Below are positions 1 to 5,300 of a DNA stretch of 23,055 bases, in pieces (the stretch's first letter is position 1; each line of letters opens with the position of its first letter). Below the pieces are notes generated by a model that saw nothing but the letters and a program-made list of their open reading frames with translations, was not told the origin of the DNA and searched no databases. The stretch comes from a virus: IMG/VR virus record IMGVR_UViG_3300021960_000542, positions 1 through 23,055 of that record. The stretch is one strand, 5' to 3'. The translations under genes and the position numbers were made by a program.

Positions 1-29
1 ATGCGCACGGAAACGGTAAAAATTTTTAC
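1..29. other. Left-end noncoding segment with a 14-bp palindrome; possible half of the cos region
   Basis: These bases follow the stop of the HNH gene. They contain the perfect palindrome GTAAAAATTTTTAC at 16-29. A second perfect palindrome, CCCCTAGGGG at 34-43, lies inside the last codons of the HNH gene. If the molecule is circular, or has cohesive ends, this piece joins the 81 bases at the right end to form a gap of about 110 bp between the HNH and small terminase genes, the usual place of cos in HK97-like phages. That role is inferred from position only. Confidence 0.4.
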
Positions 30-329
30 TTACCCCCTAGGGGTCTGGATTTTTTTCCGCTCGCCTGACGACTTCCTATTGTGGCACTTCTCGCACAACG
101 GTTGCCAGTTGTCGCGGTCCCAAAACTCCCCGCCCATCGTGACTGGTGTGATGTGATCGACCACCGTCGCCGTCCGTCCGCATGCGTTGCATGTTGGGTG
201 CTTGGCAATGAAGCCCGTGCGCGCCCTTCTCCATGCAGTGGACCAGTAACGTTTGTCCTGTGGTGTGTCACGTCTCCCGTCATCCAGTGGGCGGGGTGCT
301 GGTGTCTGTCTTCTCGGTATCGTTGGCAT
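30..329 (-). CDS. HNH endonuclease next to the terminase (packaging-associated)
   Basis: A 99-aa protein with a full HNH nuclease signature in its second half: CxxC at residues 47-50, DHI at 58-60 (general base His), Asn 74, and a second CxxCH at 79-83 followed by N-R-K. The paired cysteines should bind structural zinc. Proteins with this layout are encoded beside the small terminase in HK97-like cos phages, where the HNH protein helps the terminase cut cos. Here it is the last gene of the leftward operon and would abut terS across the window ends. A GTG at 332 could also start it, but ATG at 329 forms a TGATG overlap with the stop of the gene before it, the pattern used elsewhere in this operon. 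Confidence 0.88.
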   Translation of the reverse strand: MPTIPRRQTPAPRPLDDGRRDTPQDKRYWSTAWRRARTGFIAKHPTCNACGRTATVVDHITPVTMGGEFWDRDNWQPLCEKCHNRKSSGERKKIQTPRG

Positions 330-499
330 CACCTATCGTATTTCATTCTGTACTGTGTGCTTGGGTTGTACCTCTCGTCCCCTGTCCTGGCATATATGCG
401 CAATGATACCCGCTCAATCTTTGCGCTCAATTGGCGCTGTAAATTCGATGCCTCTGGCGCATTCACTACATCACGCAACAGTTCACGACGCTGCCTCAT
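329..499 (-). CDS. Small basic protein of unknown function
   Basis: A 56-aa, arginine-rich, mostly helical protein starting MRQRRELLRD and ending RMKYDR. Its reading frame stays open far upstream as a shadow of the NinG-like gene. The ATG at 499 is chosen because it leaves only a 17-nt overlap with that gene, and its own stop forms TGATG with the HNH start. No family was recognised. Its place between two nucleases suggests a role in recombination or packaging, but nothing in the sequence proves this. That it is a gene rests on the tight overlaps and sensible composition. Confidence 0.6.
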   Translation of the reverse strand: MRQRRELLRDVVNAPEASNLQRQLSAKIERVSLRIYARTGDERYNPSTQYRMKYDR

Positions 500-1013
500 C
501 AACTCCCTCGTTCCCTGGTCCCTCCTCGGCTGTTCTTCTATCTCGTCTGGCCCTGGGTGACCTGGCCCAACTGAACCCTTTGAGTTGTTGCAGGCGCACT
601 GCCTCCCCTTTGTAGTGGTCCCACATCCTTTGCAATTCCTCCCGCCTCCACTTCCTGCCTCGTTTGCTTTGTTGGTAGATGCGTTCCGCAGTTCCTGGAC
701 CCTCCTGATCCAATCGTCTGCCGAACTCCCATTGCCTGCCTTGGTCGTAGATGTTGCAGGCGACGCATTGGGGGCGGACATTGTCCATTTCATACCTGGT
801 GGAATAGTGCCGCCTGCTGATAAAATGTCCCACATGAGCATCCCCGACCATATGCCGTTTGCCGCAGGTGTAACATTCCACGGTCCCCTGGTTGTCTGCA
901 TACAATGCCCGAATGTATTTCGATTGCCACTCATCGACTTTCTTTTTGAGTTGTGGTATTGTCAGTGCCTTTGGTTTGGCTGCCTTTTGCGTGGGTGCTT
1001 TGCGTCTTGTCAT
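483..1013 (-). CDS. ninG: NinG-like recombination nuclease
   Basis: A 176-aa protein resembling lambda NinG (Rap), a structure-specific endonuclease acting on recombination intermediates. A basic N-terminus (residues 1-16) is followed by a helical segment around residues 20-40, then a zinc-knuckle/HNH-like core: CxxC at 47-50, GDAHVGHFISR at 57-67, YEMDNVRPQC at 74-83 and the second CxxC at 83-86. The C-terminal third is charged and helical. The start at 1013 overlaps the preceding gene by 83 nt, which is long for this genome. No later Met lies before the conserved core, so the overlap seems real. It is followed by a small basic protein and the HNH nuclease. Confidence 0.85.
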   Translation of the reverse strand: MTRRKAPTQKAAKPKALTIPQLKKKVDEWQSKYIRALYADNQGTVECYTCGKRHMVGDAHVGHFISRRHYSTRYEMDNVRPQCVACNIYDQGRQWEFGRRLDQEGPGTAERIYQQSKRGRKWRREELQRMWDHYKGEAVRLQQLKGFSWARSPRARRDRRTAEEGPGNEGVDEAAS

Positions 1014-1473
1014 CGGTAGGCAATTTGCGAACCTTTGCCAACATGGCGTCGTTGAGTTCGTCCAATTGCTCCCGTTGCTTTGCTGCCGCTTTGTACGCTG
1101 GCGATGCCTGCACCTCCTTTGCCTGTCGTTGTAGACGCATCAAATAGGCCTTCATCTGCCCTTTGTACATGCGTTCCATGTCCTCGAAATATCGCAGGTG
1201 GTGGGCGTCCTTTATTTCGCAAATCTGTTGCGCCTCCATCACTGGGACTTCCGTGTCCTCTGTTGTGACGTGATCGGGCAATTTGCCCCAGGTCTTGAAA
1301 TACTCGCCCTCTGCCTTCAGTGGTTTGTACCGCTCTGCCGCTTCAGGTCCGTATATCTGGCGAATTGCAAACTTGCGTGAATCCAATATTTCATACCACA
1401 TGCGCCGCCAGTCGTCCGCGTGTTTGATGGGGTCTGGTTTCCACCTCTTATTCGCCGCTTCCTGCTCCGCCAT
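931..1473 (-). CDS. Hypothetical charged helical protein of the replication operon
   Basis: A 180-aa protein of unknown function. It is rich in Lys, Glu, Gln and Arg and looks mostly helical, with a likely coiled-coil tract (ERMYKGQMKAYLMRLQRQAK and onward) and a low-complexity Thr/Lys/Gln tail. The chosen ATG at 1473 overlaps the end of the preceding gene by 26 nt; an in-frame start at 1530 would overlap it by 83 nt. The last 83 nt also encode the start of the NinG-like gene in another frame, which may explain the unstructured tail. Its place just after the initiator pair would suit a replication accessory role such as a helicase loader, but no motif for that was seen. Confidence 0.7.
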   Translation of the reverse strand: MAEQEAANKRWKPDPIKHADDWRRMWYEILDSRKFAIRQIYGPEAAERYKPLKAEGEYFKTWGKLPDHVTTEDTEVPVMEAQQICEIKDAHHLRYFEDMERMYKGQMKAYLMRLQRQAKEVQASPAYKAAAKQREQLDELNDAMLAKVRKLPTDDKTQSTHAKGSQTKGTDNTTTQKESR

Positions 1474-2059
1474 CGTCTGTTGTTTTGGGCCTGTTTTTGT
1501 CGCGCTGTGCCATCTCCTCCCGCTCTGCAAACGTCAGTTTGTTTTTGCCGGCCAAAAATTCGGCCATTGTACGGCCTTTCTCCTGCCGTTCCATACCATC
1601 ACCCCACCCAAGGTGTTTGGATGCATTGTAGGCCCTCTCAGCGGCATCAGCGGCCGCCCTGCTCTTCGCCCGCTGGGCTATTTCTTCTCTGGCTTCGAAT
1701 TTCCGTTCGTTGTATGCCTGTTGACATTCGCGAATCCACCCAGTGGATGGCCTGTTGTAGTGTGGCTTCAGTTGGTTTTTGGCCATCATGTCCATGCACA
1801 ACGCCAAATCCTCGATGGTCCATGTGAAATCAAAGGTCATCATTTCATCCACTTCATCCCTTGCGTCCTGCTCCATCGTCCATGGGTGGTCGACATTCAT
1901 TCGGCGCAACATCCGTGCAAATAGCAACTGCACGACCATCACTGTGGTTTCCTCGTCTTGCATGACTGCCGATCGGACGTTGCAACCAAACCACGCCTGG
2001 TGGATGGTCAATGTCCGTTCATTGATTGCTGTGGCGTTCTTGCAGGCGCTGTGCAACAT
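1448..2059 (-). CDS. Phage replication-associated protein, unnamed family
   Basis: A 203-aa protein directly after the initiator gene. The central part (TIEDLALCMDMMAKNQLKPH, then W-I-R-E-C-Q-Q-A-Y-N-E-R) recalls a family of Bacteroidota mobile-element proteins that follow replication initiators, with a body of helices and a lysine/alanine-rich coiled C-terminus. This likeness is from memory and weak. The frame is open up to an ATG at 2176, which would overlap the initiator by 158 nt. The ATG at 2059 limits the overlap to 41 nt and is preferred. The C-terminus ends in a Gly/Ser/Asp-rich tail. Function cannot be assigned from the sequence. Confidence 0.65.
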   Translation of the reverse strand: MLHSACKNATAINERTLTIHQAWFGCNVRSAVMQDEETTVMVVQLLFARMLRRMNVDHPWTMEQDARDEVDEMMTFDFTWTIEDLALCMDMMAKNQLKPHYNRPSTGWIRECQQAYNERKFEAREEIAQRAKSRAAADAAERAYNASKHLGWGDGMERQEKGRTMAEFLAGKNKLTFAEREEMAQRDKNRPKTTDDGGAGSGE

Positions 2060-2747
2060 CCCGCGCCCAATCCGTGGTTCGTCCAATGTTTTCTCCGCTC
2101 TTTGGAGTCCTTGGAAATATGCCGCGCCATCCTCGTGTGATGGCTGTGGCGATTGCTTCAATGGCTGTTCGTTCATCTCCGTTTGTGTTTTGGTGTAATT
2201 GGTGCAACTCCAGTTCCTCGTATTTGGCTGCTCGGTGTTCGAACTGGTGTTGGGTTAGTCGGTATTCCTTCCATTCATCCCAGGCCATCTCAAATTCGTC
2301 CGAATCCCAGAATTTTCTCGAAAATGCCTTTTCTCTACTTACTGATTTATTTACTTCTTTACTTCTTTCTCTACTTGGGGGACCGATTGGTCCTCCCTTG
2401 CGGACCGATTGGTCCTCCCCTGCGGACCGATTGGTCCTCCCTTCCGGACCGGTTGGTCCCCCGGACCGATTGGTCCTCCCTTGGGCCGTTTGGTCCTCTT
2501 TCGTCCTGATCATCCTGGCCACGCCTTTGGTGGTTGTCTCCACCATGCCCATTTGTTCCAACTTTGACACCGCGCGTCGGACTGAACGGCAGTTGACCCC
2601 AAACATTTCGGCCAACTGCTCGTTCGTCCTGTATGCGTCCATGCCCTGTTGTTGCCATGTCCAGGCATCGCACCAAATGGCCATTTGTAAGCCACTCAAT
2701 GCCCCGGCATGCCGTTGGATGAACTCTGGCATTTGCAGATATTTCAC
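2019..2747 (-). CDS. Replication initiator-like protein with winged helix and embedded iterons
   Basis: A 242-aa protein. Residues about 15-75 form a winged helix-turn-helix (NEQLAEMFGVNCRSVRRAVSKLEQMGMV), as in phage O/DnaD-type replication proteins. Residues 83-125 are low-complexity, encoded by tandem DNA repeats. Residues 126-145 are Ser/Lys/Glu-rich, encoded by an AT-rich tract. The C-terminal part (146-242) includes W-D-E-W and an IATAITRGWRGIF segment like that near the end of DnaD-domain proteins, which bind the host replisome. The start is GTG at 2747, with a GTGA overlap on the previous gene. The layout (DNA-binding head, origin repeats in the middle of the gene, partner-binding tail) matches lambda O. 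The initiator role is inferred from domain type and context. Confidence 0.8.
   Translation of the reverse strand: MKYLQMPEFIQRHAGALSGLQMAIWCDAWTWQQQGMDAYRTNEQLAEMFGVNCRSVRRAVSKLEQMGMVETTTKGVARMIRTKEDQTAQGRTNRSGGPTGPEGRTNRSAGEDQSVRKGGPIGPPSRERSKEVNKSVSREKAFSRKFWDSDEFEMAWDEWKEYRLTQHQFEHRAAKYEELELHQLHQNTNGDERTAIEAIATAITRGWRGIFPRTPKSGENIGRTTDWARDVAQRLQERHSNQ
2326..2376. repeat. AT-rich, pyrimidine-skewed tract with an 11-bp direct repeat beside the iterons
   Basis: On the plus strand this tract is almost only T, C and A. It contains TTTCTCTACTT twice (2330-2340 and 2366-2376, 36 bp apart) with TTACTT/TACTTCTT repeats between. It directly borders the iteron array. In lambda-type origins an AT-rich segment beside the iterons is where the duplex first melts; that role here is inferred from position and composition. 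Confidence 0.55.
2380..2496. repeat. Iteron-like array: six near-palindromic 14-mers, candidate replication origin
   Basis: Copies of GGACCGATTGGTCC start at 2380, 2402, 2424, 2446 (GGACCGGTTGGTCC), 2463 and 2483 (GGGCCGTTTGGTCC, most diverged). The first three steps are exactly 22 bp, then 17 and 20 bp. Each unit is an interrupted palindrome with GGACC/GGTCC arms. The 22-bp step is not a multiple of three, so successive units are translated in different frames (GPIGP, DQSV, TNRS). This implies that the DNA, not the peptide, is conserved. The array lies inside the initiator-like gene and next to an AT-rich tract, as in lambda ori. Confidence 0.8.
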
Positions 2748-2962
2748 GCCTGCTCATCCAGTTCCATTGCGTCAATCTCCGCCATCACCACATCCACCAC
2801 CTCATCGGCAATGACGTCATGATGTTTGACCATGTGGGGCAGGTATCGCAGGATGCCCGCCGGGTTCCCGTTCGTCCAGTACAAAACGGTTCTGTAGTTG
2901 ACGTTTAGCGCCTCCGACGCATTGACCAGGGATCCAAACTGTCTGGTTAAAAACGCCTTCAT
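2744..2962 (-). CDS. Small helix-turn-helix DNA-binding protein
   Basis: A 72-aa protein. Residues about 9-30 (SLVNASEALNVNYRTVLYW) look like a Cro/repressor-type helix-turn-helix: the chain is skipped over a short helix, a turn, then a recognition helix with N-Y-R-T. The rest is a helical, acidic tail (VIADEVVDVVMAEIDAMELD) suited to dimer contact. ATG at 2962 overlaps the SSB-like stop as TGATG; an in-frame ATG at 2971 would add three residues. Its gene lies just before the initiator, so it may regulate the replication genes or act at the origin. This is inference. It is the only small HTH protein seen in the window. Confidence 0.65.
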   Translation of the reverse strand: MKAFLTRQFGSLVNASEALNVNYRTVLYWTNGNPAGILRYLPHMVKHHDVIADEVVDVVMAEIDAMELDEQA

Positions 2963-3360
2963 CAATCCCATGGCAAATCGTTGGTTTGAACGTTGTTTTT
3001 GGCTGCCTTTGCCATCACCTGTTGTTTGATGGACTGTTGCGCCTGGGGTGCTGGTTGCGCTGGTGGTTGTGCCGCCGCCAACGTTCGCATTTTGTATGCC
3101 TTCAACGACAAAAACGCCATGACTGGCCTGCCGTCCTGTGGGTCCCATTCACGCCCGCCCATGAACGCCAACACCTGGATGGTGTCGCCCTGGTTCAGTG
3201 CCTGCGCCTCCACCACCTTGTCGCCCCAGAACTGCACCGGTATCACTTGTTCATATTCGCCGTCCATGTAGGACAAATGCACCTCCACCAACTCGTTGCC
3301 GTTGTTGAGTGTCTTGGTGGGGCATACCCGCACCACATCGCCTGTGAAATCAATTTTCAT
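2962..3360 (-). CDS. SSB-like OB-fold protein
   Basis: A 132-aa protein. Residues 1-95 have the strand pattern of a small OB fold (MKIDFTGDVVRV, ELVEVHLSYMDGEYEQVIPVQFWGDKVVEA, DTIQVLAFMGG). They resemble the DUF3127-type single-stranded-DNA-binding proteins of Bacteroidota. A Pro/Ala/Gln-rich linker (96-115) leads to an acidic, aromatic tip, NDLPWD, similar in kind to the C-terminal peptide by which bacterial SSB recruits partners. It likely coats ssDNA during replication or recombination. It starts 9 nt after the previous stop and has an A-rich leader without Shine-Dalgarno. Confidence 0.75.
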   Translation of the reverse strand: MKIDFTGDVVRVCPTKTLNNGNELVEVHLSYMDGEYEQVIPVQFWGDKVVEAQALNQGDTIQVLAFMGGREWDPQDGRPVMAFLSLKAYKMRTLAAAQPPAQPAPQAQQSIKQQVMAKAAKNNVQTNDLPWD

Positions 3361-3369
3361 TGTCTTGAG

Positions 3370-3654
3370 TTATTTGGTGATCCATCGCCACCAGTTACAA
3401 AAATCTGTTTGCGTCCAGTTGCGCAAATCGATTGCGCGCAATTGGTTCATTCGTAGTCGTTCGAACAGGTTCACCCGTTCGCGTTCCGTCCATTCGCCTG
3501 TTGCAATGTCCGTTTCCAAATGCTCCTCCTCGACACATGTCGAACGGTCGTACAATCTCAATGCGTCCGTCCTCCACTGCCAATCGAATGCCCTGGCGTT
3601 GTGTTCTGCATGCAGAAACAATTCGGCCATGTCGTCCCATTCCTCGTCGTCCAT
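3370..3654 (-). CDS. Hypothetical acidic protein
   Basis: A 94-aa protein starting MDDEEWDDMAELFLHAEHNA. It is acidic at the N-terminus and rich in Trp, Arg and Leu toward the C-terminus (NWTQTDFCNWWRWITK). No family was recognised. It shares TGATG with the upstream 30-codon gene and sits between a conserved phage protein and the SSB-like protein. Acidic small proteins in early phage operons often bind host factors, but nothing here shows a partner. The sensible composition and exact junction with its neighbour support it as a real gene. Confidence 0.6.
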   Translation of the reverse strand: MDDEEWDDMAELFLHAEHNARAFDWQWRTDALRLYDRSTCVEEEHLETDIATGEWTERERVNLFERLRMNQLRAIDLRNWTQTDFCNWWRWITK

Positions 3655-3746
3655 CAGTCCCGTTCTATGTCAATCAAATCATCATCAGGACTCAGGGCCA
3701 TGGCAACAATTGCCATTACCACCACAATTGCCATGGCTTCAATCAT
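3654..3746 (-). CDS. 30-aa putative single-span membrane micro-protein
   Basis: This frame encodes MIEAMAIVVVMAIVAMALSP followed by an acidic tail DDDLIDIERD. Residues 3-18 are continuously hydrophobic and long enough for one membrane helix; the tail should stay in the cytoplasm or periplasm. The ATG at 3746 overlaps the end of the upstream gene by 8 nt, and its TGA forms TGATG with the next gene. It thus fills the only gap in the overlap chain here. It is too short for standard gene calling. It is known only from its frame, composition and junctions. Confidence 0.5.
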   Translation of the reverse strand: MIEAMAIVVVMAIVAMALSPDDDLIDIERD

Positions 3747-4131
3747 CGTTGTCCTCCATTTCGTCCGCTGCGTAAATGCCTTCTCCGTACATCCCAGCCA
3801 ACTTCAACACCGCCCTGGACAACGCGCGTTTTTCGCTCATTGCGATGGGATAGGCGTTCTTGTTGTTGCCTGGTGTCACCTCACCAAAGGTTGTGACCTT
3901 CCTTATGCCGTGGGCGGTCATCATTGACGCATCGCAGCGCATGACGAAACGCCCCTTGTCGGGATCGGACCACGGCAAAAATGGTTCGTAGTCCGCCTGG
4001 ATATTCAACACCGCCTGGACTGTCTCAACGCCCTGCCGGTTGATAATGATAAACCCACGTTTGTCAACGTGAAAATGTTCTTTTTTCAGCCCATATTTTT
4101 GGGAGAATTGCTTGAGTGTTTCCGGGTTCAT
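3739..4131 (-). CDS. Conserved phage protein, possibly linked to ssDNA recombination
   Basis: A 130-aa protein with an alpha/beta N-terminal part (FHVDKRGFIIINRQGVETVQ) and a C-terminal signature TFGEVTPGNN followed by YPIAMSEKRALSRAVLKLAG and an acidic end. The AMSEKRALSRAVLKLAG stretch resembles segments of phage proteins encoded near ssDNA-annealing proteins and SSBs; this is recall without a search. The SSB-like gene lies three genes downstream. It starts by an ATGA overlap. A role in recombination or replication is plausible, but a biochemical activity cannot be read from the sequence. Confidence 0.6.
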   Translation of the reverse strand: MNPETLKQFSQKYGLKKEHFHVDKRGFIIINRQGVETVQAVLNIQADYEPFLPWSDPDKGRFVMRCDASMMTAHGIRKVTTFGEVTPGNNKNAYPIAMSEKRALSRAVLKLAGMYGEGIYAADEMEDNDD

Positions 4132-4334
4132 TGGTTGGGAAGTTGAACGCGTTTATACAATGTGATCAGGCCCCACAGGTATGTCACCTTGCGAAATGCC
4201 TGGATGGTTCGTGGTTGGTCAATGGTGAATGTCTGCCGATCGTTCAACAGGTCATTCACGATATTTTGTGGCACTGGTGGCAAACCGAGTTCTTTGCGCC
4301 ATGCCAACCAGTTGTGGAGTTGTGGACGTGTCAT
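4128..4334 (-). CDS. Hypothetical protein
   Basis: A 68-aa soluble protein starting MTRPQLHNWLAWRKELGLPP. It has an N-terminal Trp/Leu-rich helix, a Pro-containing turn and a C-terminal helix with aromatic residues (FRKVTYLWGLITLYKRV). No family was recognised. ATGA overlaps link it to both neighbours, so its translation is probably coupled to theirs. The short N-terminal part could be a helix-turn-helix remnant, but the pattern is too weak to claim. Confidence 0.6.
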   Translation of the reverse strand: MTRPQLHNWLAWRKELGLPPVPQNIVNDLLNDRQTFTIDQPRTIQAFRKVTYLWGLITLYKRVQLPNQ

Positions 4335-4468
4335 TGGATGAGTTCTTGTATGATTTGGTCCGCCAATTGCTTCACCTTGTAATCGATGGTCATATCTGCA
4401 ATGTCACGCAACGCGTTGATAGCCACCGCGCGTTCGCGCTTCATCTGTTCGATTTCCTGGTGTGTCAT
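4331..4468 (-). CDS. 45-aa hypothetical helical micro-protein
   Basis: The frame encodes a 45-aa peptide, MTHQEIEQMKRERAVAINAL through YKVKQLADQIIQELIQ. It is charged and predicted as helical with a heptad-like spacing of Ile/Leu/Val, so it may be a short coiled-coil dimer. Its ATG overlaps the upstream stop as ATGA and its own TGA overlaps the downstream ATG as ATGA. That exact fit on both sides strongly supports it. It is too short for most gene callers. Function unknown. Confidence 0.65.
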   Translation of the reverse strand: MTHQEIEQMKRERAVAINALRDIADMTIDYKVKQLADQIIQELIQ

Positions 4469-4710
4469 CGGTGGTGGTTTTCTGCAATTTCCTGTTCCAA
4501 CTTGTGCATCGGCAAAAGGTCATCGGCACATTCGGTGATGTCCAACGCTTCATGGGTGTTGGTGTTGATTAGGTACACTTCCAACACCTCAAATTCTTCT
4601 GGCGTTCCTGGTTCGTGCCGTGTTTCCGGCTCCGCTGGCCAATGACGGTACACCAATTTTGCGATGTAGCCAGACCCAATGCCGTGTTCGTATGTGTGCA
4701 ATTGTCTCAT
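4465..4710 (-). CDS. Hypothetical small phage protein
   Basis: An 81-aa protein starting MRQLHTYEHGIGSGYIAKLV. The pattern (I-A-K-L-V-Y-R-H-W-P-A-E-P-E-T, then P-G-T-P-E-E-F-E-V-L-E-V-Y-L) recalls small beta-rich phage proteins with a loop of Pro, Gly and Glu and a final acidic helix. No function is known to me. The ATG at 4710 is chosen because it forms ATGA with the prim-pol-like stop; the frame is open further up to 4842 but only as a shadow of that gene. It ends in another ATGA junction. Confidence 0.65.
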   Translation of the reverse strand: MRQLHTYEHGIGSGYIAKLVYRHWPAEPETRHEPGTPEEFEVLEVYLINTNTHEALDITECADDLLPMHKLEQEIAENHHR

Positions 4711-5231
4711 GCCTTCAAATCTAATGGGGTGACGTCCAAGTTGATGTATGGAACCCATGGCGACGCAAAGCGAATGGACGCCAGGTTGACCGACACTGGA
4801 CGATCGGTCAAAACGTCCAAATTCGCCTCCACCCAATCGCACACATCATGCGCCATGGCTGCGTGGTTTTCGGCGTTGATGTCCTCCACCGCAATCAGGA
4901 TGTAGACACCATTTCCCCCGCAGCTAATGCCACCAGCCACCACATGCGGGAACGCGTCCAGGGAACGAACCAAACTTTCCCAGGACTTTGGTTCCGCCTG
5001 GTGTTTGCCGTCTATGTCCACTTGCACCAACCCGCTGTGACGCGCCAAACTATCCTTTTTCCGCGACATGAACAGCCCATGGGGCATGATGGCCGGCAAT
5101 GCCTTTTTGTTGCGTTGGACGTCTGCATGTGTTGGGCGGACGTTTTCGAGCCAATCAATCAATGATTGTTCGTTGGTGTTGCGATCGAATGCGCCTCGGC
5201 ATGCGCTCACTGCGTTGAATGAAAAATACAT
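4707..5231 (-). CDS. BT4734/VirE-N-like primase-family domain protein
   Basis: A 174-aa protein consisting of little more than the N-terminal domain of the BT4734/VirE-N family, found mainly in Bacteroidota and related to archaeo-eukaryotic primase folds. Visible signatures: SGLVQVDIDGK (D72 and D74, likely metal ligands), HVVAGGISCGGNGVYILIAV (residues 96-115) and the closing IRFASPWVPYINLD. Full-length relatives carry a helicase or other C-terminal domain, absent here. It opens the leftward replication operon, 40 nt after a strong terminator, behind a leader rich in A and C without Shine-Dalgarno. It may prime or help start replication; catalytic competence is not established. Confidence 0.75.
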   Translation of the reverse strand: MYFSFNAVSACRGAFDRNTNEQSLIDWLENVRPTHADVQRNKKALPAIMPHGLFMSRKKDSLARHSGLVQVDIDGKHQAEPKSWESLVRSLDAFPHVVAGGISCGGNGVYILIAVEDINAENHAAMAHDVCDWVEANLDVLTDRPVSVNLASIRFASPWVPYINLDVTPLDLKA

Positions 5232-5264
5232 GGTTGTATGTTTTGGTTGTGATTTCAGAAAAGG

Positions 5265-5291
5265 AAAAAATGCCCCGACCGAAGCCGGGGC
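5265..5291 (-). terminator. Rho-independent terminator with UUCG tetraloop
   Basis: On the minus strand GCCCCGGCTTCGGTCGGGGC forms an 8-bp stem (one G-U pair) capped by C(UUCG)G, an exceptionally stable tetraloop. It is followed by A and six Ts. It begins 9 nt after the stop of the 86-aa gene and lies 34 nt before the start of the prim-pol-like gene. Confidence 0.9.
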
Positions 5292-5300
5292 CTATGGACA

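Noticed and set aside
329-934. Full 201-codon frame upstream of the 56-aa gene
   Set aside because: All but the last 56 codons overlap the NinG-like core in another frame and have no protein-like pattern; only the part from 499 is kept.
1283-1924. 213-codon open frame on the plus strand
   Set aside because: Antisense to two minus-strand genes; rich in Cys, Phe and Leu as expected from the complement of charged helical proteins.
2380-2496. CRISPR array
   Set aside because: Repeats are 14 bp, spacers only 3-8 bp and similar to each other, and no cas genes are present; iterons fit better.
2026-2814. 262-codon open frame on the plus strand
   Set aside because: It is the shadow of the initiator gene. 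The repeat array contains no stops on either strand, which keeps the antisense frame open by accident.
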